DNA of 64,000 nucleotides, from positions 124,001 through 188,000 of the forward strand of contig JAMSLZ010000009.1 in assembly GCA_026027325.1 (NCBI GenBank). Direction: 5' to 3'. This stretch comes from Actinomucor elegans. Taxonomy: Eukaryota > Mucoromycota > Mucoromycetes > Mucorales > Mucoraceae. The notes below the pieces were generated by a model. The model ran no database searches. It saw only the letters and a program-made list of their open reading frames with translations, and was not told the origin of the DNA. Of this stretch, positions 12,786-22,681 are shown in pieces. Each line of letters opens with the position of its first letter. The stretch's first letter is position 1. A program made the translations under genes and the position numbers.

Positions 12786-12930
12786 ATACAGTTTATGTAA
12801 TATATAGATTGTCTATATCTATTTTTTTTTTTTTTATTCATGTGTTGGAGAGAGACGGGTATGTATGCTTTATCTACAAGTAAATGTCTGCTGCTGCTGC
12901 TGTGTCTTTTTTTTTGTCTCTCTTTCTCTC

Positions 12931-13708
12931 TTATTGGTTATGGCTTTCATTATTGTTATAATTGAGCTTTGTCAATTCATTAAATGCACGCGAAAAGAAG
13001 GGTCGAATCTCGTTGATCTCCATAAGTGATAAGTTGTTCATCTATTGAAAGTGTAAGCTGTTATTCCTCAGGGCTCAATGCATAGCCAACTTACCCCGAG
13101 CCACTTGTCGTCCAACTCTGTTAAACCTGCTCTCGATTTTGCTTGTCTTGTTTCTCGGAGATCTTTTAATATTTTACGCATCTGTTCTGCGTTGGGGAGA
13201 TCATCTGCTGCTCTAAATCCAAAATTCTCGGTTAAACAATGTCTATTCAGAATGGATCAAAAGACTTACGCTTCAAGTAACATTTGTGATATTTCCATGT
13301 AATGAAAAGGTAATTTACTAAACTCGTATTCTTTTTCCTCTTCTTCATGTCTCTTCTTTAAATAATCTACACACATAAAGGTGAGACTACATGATCAATG
13401 CCTACTATACTAGATGACATACCAACATTAAGCCAATCGGGACAAACAATGGAGCATTTATTATTCTTTTTCATGACAAGTGCCAACCAAATAGGCACTT
13501 CAATAGCTAATGGCGGTATAAAAGGTCCAAAATTACCCTGAAGAGACATGAGAAACGCGTTCTCTCCATTTATTTCGAGCTACCCTACCTGAATAAAGTT
13601 CAATCTTGGCAACTTGACTTTAGGAATGATCTTGATCTTTTCATCACCTGCAATAAACTCAATTTCACTAGGAGTAAAAGAAGCTTGATGGGTACGAGGT
13701 AAAGCCAT
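12931..13708 (-). CDS. PSF2: GINS complex subunit Psf2
   Basis: A subunit of the GINS tetramer, which with Cdc45 and Mcm2-7 forms the replicative CMG helicase in the nucleus. Exons on the minus strand are 13708-13589, 13537-13423, 13366-about 13272, one at about 13215-13092, and a last one ending at 12931. The splices give MALPRTHQASFTPSEIEFIA at the N terminus, then GNFGPFIPPLAIEVPIWLAL, the hallmark Psf2 block. Next come KRHEEEEKEYEFSKLPFHYM, then MEISQMLLEA, and NNLSLMEINEIRPFFSRAF near the C terminus. About 180-190 aa, the usual family length. All introns are short GT-AG introns. Its 3' end faces the TTC7-like gene. Confidence 0.93.
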
Positions 13709-15683
13709 GATAAGAAAAAGAACAAAAATGACAATCCGCAAAAAAAATTGTTTATATACGGCCTTTTAATTAACACAGTAGTAATATGCTCGTACATGAA
13801 TACCAAACTTCAATGAATATCTTATTCAAAGCTTTTAATATGTAGCAGAATCTATTCATAACAGCAACGCACTTGTGACAGACCTTTGATTATTTATCAC
13901 AGTAAACGTTTTGAGGTACATGGTCAAATTTGGAGATGAGTATATCAAAGTTATTATTGCTTTGTCACAATGAAAAGGCTGTATAAACAAGTATACTAGC
14001 AAGTTTGTACGAAACACCGCCTATTGAGCGGTATAAACATCCTTATAACAAAGTTTTTTTTTTTTTTTTGGTGATATATGATCTGCTTGTTTTTCATCAT
14101 ACAGTCATTTGCAGGAACAATGCACAGAAAATGCAAATAAACATTTTATAATCTGCAAATAGAGTTGCTTTATAAAGCATACTTTCAAAGCATCATTTAT
14201 ACTGTTGAATGAAGAATACAATTGGATTTCACCTAATAATATAATGGGTTATCTGAACTAGTATGATTGATCGTTGGCAATTCAACAATCAGAATACGTA
14301 GAATGCTAATATATTTGATATTCAATCTTAATACACAAAATGAATATGAATGAAGTTTGTATACAAGCCAATTATGCATCTAATAGTGTAAGTGTAATTG
14401 TGTATGTTTTTTCTATCAAAATTACACATTGCTGAGTGGCAGAGCTTGATGAAAGAATTCATAATATGTCAATGTTTTAAATTAATGTAGGGAAAACAGC
14501 TCTTTTAACTAATTGAATGACTGATTTATGTATTGAATGTCCGTCTGTATGTTAAAGAGTCGGACCAATGAGTTAACTTTATTTTTTGGTTAGGATCGAT
14601 ACTTGAAGTTATATACCATTGACATGCTCAAGAGTGATTGTCATTTTTTGTTCCAGATAAACTCCTTTTTTTTTTTTACCTATATTATAAGCTTAAAGCT
14701 AATGTAATGAATATGTTATAGTGCAAGGGCCCAACTAGTACACCATTTGATATATATATGGCATGAAGGATTCCGTGAAAAAGATGAAAAGGTAGATCGT
14801 GGGTCATCACGATTTCGAGAAAACGAAAAATATGAAACATAATTAAGATTTACTTGATTTAAGGTTGAAAGCGCTATATATATCATCACAGCTCATGTAC
14901 CTTTCGAGATATACATAAATATTAAATAAATATATGCAAATTTATCCAATGTACGATAATTATTAACAAAGTCTTCAAAATGCTTTCTTCGACCTCCAAA
15001 AATTATTGAAAATCATGAAGAAATGACAGATCAAAGTGGAATAACATAGATCTTTCAACTAATCTCAATCAAATGTCGCATTTCATTAGTAACTTATGCA
15101 GAGAAAGAAATGCTATATCTATTATAACTTTTATTTAGCTGCAGTTCAATGGATATATTATATTTGCAGTTTGTTATTACTGTCTTCTCAGCCGATCAAT
15201 TGCATATAGGACTGTTATAAGCGGGCCTTTAATCTAATAACAAGCATTTACTCTATCGTAGAGTAAAGGAGAAAAGAACAGGGAGTATCTGTACTCATAG
15301 ACTGAAGATCATTGATAAAGGTGATGATATCCAAATGATGGACACTGATACTTATTCCAATTATGCAACTTATCTGATACCAACACTTTTTATCTTTTGA
15401 CGCTCCATTATCATAGACGGTACACGAGAATATTAAGTAATATGCGACTGTAACACGCTTGTCTCCATTTTGTTGTATGTTATCTAAAATCTTCAAATGC
15501 TTTTATATGGACTGTATTCCCTGTTCCTTTTCACATCTATTTTTTTTTTTTTTTTTTTGCTGTAGATAATTCACTGAGACGGCAACAGAAGCCGAAAAAA
15601 AAATATTCAAGCTCCAAATCAAACAATACCGTTTGTCTGTCCTATCTTTTTTCATTCTTCGTTATCAAATATATTAGAGTAGG
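13709..15683. other. Intergenic spacer, upstream of two divergent genes
   Basis: This stretch holds the promoters of PSF2 (minus) and the glycosyltransferase (plus). I see poly(T) runs near 14056 and 15541, a dispersed repeat copy at 15046-15089 and otherwise AT-rich unique sequence. The open frame at minus 15248-15496 lacks conserved features. Confidence 0.5.
15046..15089 (+). repeat. Dispersed short repeat copy
   Basis: ATAGATCTTTCAACTAATCT then CAATCAAATGTCGCATTTCA matches the copy at 3447 over its whole length, showing a shared unit of at least 40 bases. Confidence 0.65.
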
Positions 15684-18047
15684 ATGGTCAATTTACAGCA
15701 AGATCATGACTACCAAATAATATCAATGTCATCAATAGCGAGCCCCACTTCTCCGAGGGGCGCAATAAGACAAAGAGGTTTACTAGAAGGCAATTTTAGT
15801 CCGAGATCGCTGGCATCCATGTCACCATTCCAATTGTCCTCTGCCAAAAAACACAAACGTTGGTGGAATATCATATATGCAGTTATTGTTCTTGTATGCT
15901 CGGTCGAAATAGTTTTATTTCTAGTCAGCGTTATATTGCTTTCTTTGGCTTCAGAACCGATTACTTTCGGTACCGTACCTGGTTTTTTTTTTATCGTGTT
16001 TTCCGGGAAAATGCTCACCTATTCTATCCTTTTAGACCTACAAAAGTACCCAAAAATACCTTATCAGCCTTTAGACACTACAATCACAATTACACTACCA
16101 GTAGATAGCTCAGTGTATCATGTCACTAAAGAATTTGGCCCTGCAACAATGGGAGGTATGGGAACAGTGCTCACCTCGCTGACGCAGGCACAATTACGCA
16201 CAGGCAAAATCCAGCCTTATGTAGTGCTACCGTTCTATTCATTTCTAAGAAAACAAGAACAGTACCCTATCAAAAAGACAATTGATCTAGTCACTACTGT
16301 ATATAACGAACAGGGTGAATCTATACCTTTTGGTTTCCGTGTCTCCCAAATACAGTACGATTTTCAACCCATGGATAATTTTAACTCACTTACTGATGAA
16401 GAGAAGCAACAGATTCATGCGCAACAAAAGCGGACACCTTCAGTGACAGTATATTTGATTGGTCATGGCAAGATGGACCCTTTGCGAAAGGCTTTCCGCT
16501 GCAACACCATTACACAAATATATTCTTCGCCCAGAGGATTACCGCAAGAGTGGAAGGACCAGTATTTCACTAAAGCAGTTGCATCGTTTTTGATCTGGAA
16601 ACACAGCGGCAAGCATGAGCAATCGTTATTTGCTCCCTTGGACTCTAGACCTCGCGTGGATGTGGTACATCTCCATGGAGCTACAAACGCATATGTGTCC
16701 AAATTTTTGAAGGAAGTGGAAAGTCAGATGGGGTCTACACCTCCAACGATTGTCTATACAATGCATGATTACCTGGATGAGTTGCAATACACCAATACTT
16801 TGCCCAACGTCGAAAAGTTCTTGAACCCACCGAAACAGGCGAGATCTATGCAGCAAGAAGTGCAAAAAGAATTGATACCTTACACATTTGGTGGAAACAA
16901 AGTGTTCATGTCGCCTATGGCTATTGACAAAGCCGATGTTGTAACTTTTGTAAGTCAGGCCATGGCAAAAGATATGGTGGAAGGCAATTTGGAGTTCTAT
17001 CTCAAAGAAGTTGTGATGGAAAAACTACTACGCAAAGCAGAGACACAGCAATTCTACGGTGTTAGCAATGGTGTTGATTTTACAGGCACTGTCAATCCTT
17101 TCACCGAGACTAAATTGATAAATGCAGGCTTAAACTTTCCAGACTATGCAAAAGACTTGATCAATCTTAAACTGAACAAAGGTCATAGAGATACAAATAT
17201 GGTTTTGGATGCTACCGAGTCGCTAGCCGCCAACGTTTGGGCACTCTCTTCGCAAAAGTCAGATTTCGTAACAGAAGCCAAGCAACAGGCTAAGCAATTC
17301 TTGATAGAGCAGGGCTTATTGAATGCTGAAGACCTGGATCGCCCCTTGGTTCTGTTTGTAGGTCGATTCCAATATAACAAAGGCTTAGAAACTTTTGAAG
17401 AGGCAGCCAAATTGCTACAATCCCATAATATGAAATTCGCCATCATAGGTCAACCAAACAACTATCCTTTGAAATGGGTCGAGCAGTTGGCAGCAAAATA
17501 TCCCAAAAATATAGTGATGATGTCTCAAATCAGCCAACAGCGTAAATGGTTGATCTACTTCAGAGCTGCAGCTGATTTTATCTATGTTCCTAGCATCACA
17601 GAAAGCTTTGGGTTGGTGGCTGCAGAAGGGTTATTGTTTGGTTCTTCCGTGATTTCAACCGGCACAGGCGGATTAGCCGAGTTCCTGGTGGATCGCACCT
17701 TGGATTTGGATGCACCTGCTGAAATCATTTCAAATAATTACGTGCAGAGTCACTACCGCTATAATGCTTATTTATTTGATGCATTGGCTACAAGTGGTGA
17801 AAATCAATTATCCAAAGCCATCGAACGCGCTGCTGAAGATTATAAGCGAATGCGTCTTTTACCTGCTTCACACGAAACATATGTGCTAAGAATGATGCTA
17901 AGCGCCTATAGTCTTGGTTGGGATAGATTAGGTGATGATCAAGGACCTGTATATGATTATTTACGTATATACCAGCAAGCTATCTATGATAAACGAGCTA
18001 GGAGCTCGTATAATCTGTTGGAAGATAATTTAGAAACAAGAAAGTAG
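15684..18047 (+). CDS. Membrane-anchored glycogen/starch-synthase-like glycosyltransferase
   Basis: A 787-aa single-exon protein. A cytosolic Ser/Pro-rich N terminus is followed by a hydrophobic segment at about residues 55-85 and another around 95-115. The soluble part has two Rossmann-like halves, as in GT-B enzymes. The N-terminal half contains FGPATMGGMGTVLTSLTQAQ (about 145-165), resembling the nucleotide-sugar-binding KTGGLGDV region of GT5 starch/glycogen synthases. The C-terminal half has LVLFVGRFQYNKGLETFEEA and SITESFGLVAAEGLLFGSSV, the latter carrying the E-x7-E retaining motif, then GTGGLAEFL. It therefore probably transfers a sugar from a nucleotide donor at a membrane. Donor and product are not visible from sequence. 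Soluble glycogen synthases lack the N-terminal anchor, so it is not the housekeeping enzyme. Confidence 0.75.
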   Translation: MVNLQQDHDYQIISMSSIASPTSPRGAIRQRGLLEGNFSPRSLASMSPFQLSSAKKHKRWWNIIYAVIVLVCSVEIVLFLVSVILLSLASEPITFGTVPGFFFIVFSGKMLTYSILLDLQKYPKIPYQPLDTTITITLPVDSSVYHVTKEFGPATMGGMGTVLTSLTQAQLRTGKIQPYVVLPFYSFLRKQEQYPIKKTIDLVTTVYNEQGESIPFGFRVSQIQYDFQPMDNFNSLTDEEKQQIHAQQKRTPSVTVYLIGHGKMDPLRKAFRCNTITQIYSSPRGLPQEWKDQYFTKAVASFLIWKHSGKHEQSLFAPLDSRPRVDVVHLHGATNAYVSKFLKEVESQMGSTPPTIVYTMHDYLDELQYTNTLPNVEKFLNPPKQARSMQQEVQKELIPYTFGGNKVFMSPMAIDKADVVTFVSQAMAKDMVEGNLEFYLKEVVMEKLLRKAETQQFYGVSNGVDFTGTVNPFTETKLINAGLNFPDYAKDLINLKLNKGHRDTNMVLDATESLAANVWALSSQKSDFVTEAKQQAKQFLIEQGLLNAEDLDRPLVLFVGRFQYNKGLETFEEAAKLLQSHNMKFAIIGQPNNYPLKWVEQLAAKYPKNIVMMSQISQQRKWLIYFRAAADFIYVPSITESFGLVAAEGLLFGSSVISTGTGGLAEFLVDRTLDLDAPAEIISNNYVQSHYRYNAYLFDALATSGENQLSKAIERAAEDYKRMRLLPASHETYVLRMMLSAYSLGWDRLGDDQGPVYDYLRIYQQAIYDKRARSSYNLLEDNLETRK

Positions 18048-18285
18048 AATGATAGCTACTCTTTATAATATTACTATTAGATAAACCATAAAACTACTAC
18101 TACAATTCTTTATACACTTACATGTACTGTATAGCAGTGTAGGATGAGGAGATCAAACTTCTCATAGATATGTTATCCAATCAAACGCTGTAGTAAATCG
18201 CGGAATTCCAATCGCGAGGCAGCTCTGTAACGCGTCTCACTCTTGACTAATTGCTTCTGTTCTTTACTCCCAAAATATTATAAAT

Positions 18286-18715
18286 ATGCTCGTCAAAGTC
18301 AAGGTAAACGGAAGTCATATCAACAGTCAAGACTACTGCTAATATATCTGTGTGTGTGTGTGTGTTTTTTTTTTACTTGACAGACCTTAACTGGTAAAGA
18401 AGTAAGCCTTTGAATTCCAACGAGTAGGCCGATCTTCCAATCTGATTAATAGAAACGTTTAATAGATTGAAATTGATATTGAACCTAATGACAAGATTTC
18501 TCGCATTAAAGAGCGCGTCGAAGAAAAAGAAGGCATTCCTCCTCCTCAGCAACGTTTAATTTATAGTGGAAAGCAAATGTAAGTCATGATTTCGAGACAT
18601 TTCTCGGCTCGTTAACTCATACTTCTTTAGGGCTGACGAAATGACAGCCAGTCAATATGGTATCGAAGGTGGCTCAGTTCTTCATTTAGTCTTGGCCCTT
18701 CGTGGAGGCCAATAG
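18286..18715 (+). CDS. RUB1: NEDD8 / Rub1 ubiquitin-like modifier
   Basis: A small modifier conjugated to cullins. Four exons (18286-18303, 18384-18401, 18466-18578, 18631-18715) give 77 aa: MLVKVKTLTGKE, then [38 protein letters not shown], and a tail [10 protein letters not shown]. The sequence is NEDD8 rather than ubiquitin ([21 protein letters not shown], alanine before RGG). The first two exons are only 18 nt each. The conserved RGG terminus is followed by a single Gln before the stop, so the precursor needs removal of just one residue. It converges with the multicopper oxidase gene, stop codons 76 bp apart. A TG-dinucleotide run lies in intron 1. Confidence 0.96.
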
Positions 18716-18791
18716 TAAACGCTATACATTCAATATATCAACTCAATAAATACACTTGTTTAAGATACACCACAGTTTATTCCAGTAGTTA

Positions 18792-20666
18792 CTAATATTT
18801 TGGTATAAGTTCAGTTGCTTCTTCGAGAGCAATCATCATCCCCATAATCATATGAAGTGTATTATGACAATGAACGGCCCAAACACCGGGATTATCCTAA
18901 TAAAACAATCAGATGTATACCCGTAGAAAATGATCGAGTGGTTTGTTACTTACTGCGAGGATACGGACTTTAGACCATCCACATCCGATAGGTCTAGTGC
19001 CGTTATTTAGATGATCTAATTCAGGATCATCGATGGGATACACCATGGTAACGTCCTTGAAAATAGGCGTCTTTACATTTCTAAGAAGGCCATCCCGTTC
19101 TTCAATGTAATCTCCTTTACCATGAGCTATTTCATAATGAGAATGACCATGAGTATGCCAAGGATGACTGCGACAGGGTTGTCCAGGATTATGAGTTGTT
19201 TGAATCACAATATCGACAATATCATAGTGTTGAATAGGATAAGTTCCTAGGGCGCTATTAAAGCCACTGGCTGACATGTCTGCCCTGAGCTGTCTGGGCC
19301 GTTCATTTGATTTGATTTGCTGAAGTATGGGCGCACCAATGTGTTCCTCTGAGAAAGCGATGTCATTCACGAACCATCGTACAGATCCGTCAGGCAAACG
19401 ACGGTCAAAAGTACGTAATAGGATAGTTTTGCTTGCGGGTTTATAGACAATGGGATCCACGCCATAAAGCGGCTCCATATTGGGCCAATGCCAGAAAGGT
19501 TCTTCTGTCTCTGGACTGTCAAAATGAGGTCTTTTCTCGGGAACTTCAAGCACGATAGGCTTTCTAGGTCTTATAATGCCACGCGATTCGACATCATGTT
19601 CATTTTCCGTGGATTTTTTGTATCTAGATGATGAATCTTCAATATATTGTAGGATGGCCAAACCATTGGTGGCCCTGGGGATATCCTCGGACCATCGACG
19701 CTCTACCTCAATACCATAGTCGTCTTCCTCTTGGTCCGTATGAAGTAAGACCGAAAACCGTTGACCAGGAGTAACTTCGAGACTACTCACCGTATAAGGT
19801 TTGATAAGTTCGCCATCCACCTCAATGATGGTCAAGTTGTGTTTTGCTATAGCAAAGCCTAATGTACGAAAGGTAGTTGCGCCAATTACGCGAAGACGAT
19901 AGGTTTTTTTGCATTGTACTCGCACCACTTCATAACCAGTGCAGTATTTGGCCTTGGCATTTTCAGGATTGTATACCGTACGCCCGTTAATTAGGATACT
20001 GTCAGCTTCTGGAAGAAAATTGAATTTAGGGCCCATGATATAATTTTCAAACTCCAAGGTAGGCATATGCCACCATTCGCTCAGTAACAGAACCCGCTCT
20101 TCATCATAGCTAAAAGGACCTGCTGATAGTGATTTCGTTTTTTCAGTGAAAGAATTTTCCGGCGCTTTCGGTCGTGCTTTTTCAGACTCATAGATGATCA
20201 AAGGACCGAACACAGTTTCTTCTGCCAAACCGACATGTGCATGATAAAAGTAAGTACCTGCTTGATTCACCACTTGGAATTCATGTAAAAATTCTTCGCC
20301 AGGCCGAATAGGTAACTGAGTTAGAAATGGGACACCGTCTGAGCCTACAGAACCATATTGGCGGATGCCGTGGAAATGAATGGCTATGTCAAGATGTTCT
20401 TTGGGATCTATCAGATTACGAACCAAGACCCGCATGGTATCACCCTGATTTGCAGTTAGCATAGGCCCAGGTAGTTGATCATTGATTAGAAGGGTTGGAA
20501 AGCCATGATCTGAGCAATCTGGATTGATATGCCGTTGAGTAATATTAAGTTCATAATAGCGTATGGTCCTTTGATCATTTATATTGAATTCGTAGCCAGC
20601 TTCAACGTTAATAATTTGTATACATACAAAGTACATCAGATAAAATAGAATCAATAATCGAGTCAT
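18792..20666 (-). CDS. Secreted multicopper oxidase (laccase/ascorbate-oxidase-like)
   Basis: Two exons, 20666-18954 and 18896-18792 (GT-AG intron between), encode about 605 aa. A hydrophobic signal peptide covers roughly residues 1-23, so it enters the secretory pathway. Copper-ligand motifs are present in order: HFHG (97-100), YHAH (141-144), HPWHTHGH near residue 500, and HCHNTLHMIMGM in the second exon with the Cys and an axial Met expected at the type-1 site. Such enzymes oxidise phenolics, ascorbate or Fe(II) while reducing oxygen to water; the substrate cannot be told. The last ligand cluster is encoded only after the intron, so an unspliced message would make an inactive enzyme. A decayed partial copy lies at about 26230-26540. 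Confidence 0.9.
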
Positions 20667-22681
20667 CTTACAATGATGTTTATAGCTGAAGAAAGAAAGG
20701 TTTACCTATGAACCCAAGCTATGTATCCGAAGAGATATTCAAATCAAAACCATCACGAAAGGATAATGGTACATATATAGTCATTATGCAACAGTAAACG
20801 GAAAAGTGATGTTACTTGGAATTCTCATTGGTATAACAACTAAATGGCATGTGTAGGCGCTTCAAGTTTATATGTTGCGTGCAATTTTGTCTTTTCTTTG
20901 GAAGCCGAAGCTAGTTTTTACGATATTTCCGGCCATTCAGGTACAATGTGTTCGAGAATTATAGACTAAACCGATATCTTGCTACCTTAATAAAACTGAC
21001 TGATTTATGAACAAAAGGAATTTATGATGATTATAAACTGATTATATAGAAAGGGAAAACTTGCACTGGGAAATCCCTTTTTTATCCTGCTATTTCGTCT
21101 ATTTAGAATAATTGGAAGCAATGACGAGCTTCAAGATTTGCATATTACAAGTCATATTTGACATTAAACTGCATCTTCAATGTTTTGTATTGCTGAACCG
21201 TTACTTCTGTAGAGCCTTTTTTTTTTCAATATTTACGATGGATGGTTTCAGCTGGTTTTTAAGAAGAATTTCATTCACAAAAATTAACATATCTTTCGGA
21301 TTTTTTCAAAAATATTTCATAGCAAATAATAATTTATTGCATTAGTGCAAGTGAGCCACCAGCCTCTTGACATTATCTTTCTTAACAATCAATTACTAAT
21401 TTACTAAGAATTCATGTTAATGTTACTATGTATATCGAACAAAGAAATTGGAAACCCCATCATGCTGCGTTTGATAAAAACAAATCCTTCCAACTGCCAG
21501 TTATTTTTTTTGAGTTCTAAGCCTAGGAAGAGAATCGCAATCAGGGTTCGATGTCATACCGGGACTAAATGGTTCAAGGGTACTTGACCCGAAGGCCTCG
21601 CTCAAGTAAAAGCAGGGATTTTCCCCCAAAGGAGTCCAACTGTCAATGGTAGCAATAGATATGATTTACAATCCCTTAGAAATTCTAACTGATGAGATGG
21701 CTCATTTTGAGCTTGAGTGACTAGCTAGGTACGATGTTGAATCGAAAGTGATCCTATGATAAAGGATTGAATATCTCATGCCCTATGGAATACATACTAT
21801 AAACTGGAGTTATATACTCATTGACGACTACTATATATTGACTCTATATCAATTAAAGAAAGGGTTATAATTGATTCAACAGCTCATTCTGGGCATGAAG
21901 TGTTAACCAGATGCGATATTTGACTGGGATTGATAAACTACTGATTATTAGCTTTAGACTACCTGAAATGCATGTAGCTACAGTTAATGGATAAAATTGA
22001 ATACATTCACGGTATATAAGTTCTAGTAGACGTAGTGATTCACTAGGAATATGGACCTAATATTTATCAGATGGTACATCACACCATAGAAGACTTGTTG
22101 TATCCAAGAAGTATGCATTTCTAAAAACCCCTAAAATTATCCTATTGTTTCAGCCTTCATACGATTTATTGGAGACATATCTAATGTCCTTTATACCATT
22201 AAATGCTCCATTGAACATTTAACTTTTTTTTTTATTAATATATGTTATTACATCTATAGGCAACTGTTTGTTATTAAGAAGAAGAATCAAATTTGATATT
22301 AAATTTTGTTTCATTCTGTAGCATTGTGTTCAATAACTGACAGCCAATATAAAAAAGGGGAGAATCTCATAGTAATGTGCTTTCACACCATTTCTGATGA
22401 TAATAAATATATTTTAGTATCGTAGCTGATAGATAATACAACCGTATTTCTTCTTGTTCAGAGTGTATATGGTTGTACTTTGTTCGTTGTAGAAAGAGCT
22501 GAGAGGTGCCAAGATAGTAAAATATAGCGGGGCTCCGTAGCCTAAGCGGAATCTAACCTCTGCGTAGTTCACGATTCATTGGGGGCACTTTTATGTACAC
22601 CAAGAGCGGGAAAATTGTCCAAGCGCGCGACTAATTCGAGAATATATCTTTGTTTTCTTTCGGTCCAGCGATCATACTACA
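20667..22681. other. Intergenic spacer
   Basis: About 2 kb between the oxidase start and APC2. It must contain both promoters. One dispersed repeat copy lies at 21904-21937. The open frames at plus 21112 and 22579 show no family features. No RNA gene was recognised. Confidence 0.5.
21904..21937 (-). repeat. Dispersed short repeat copy
   Basis: TTAACCAGATGCGATATTTG followed by ACTGGGATTGAT fits the consensus CAGATGYGACATTTgAcyGaGATTGAT. A downstream TGAAATGCATG near 21967 is also present after the 39552 copy. Confidence 0.6.

Noticed and set aside
22535..22600. GC-richer stretch that looked like a tRNA 5' half (GGGGCTCCGTAGCCTAAGCG)
   Set aside because: No T-arm or matching acceptor stem follows.
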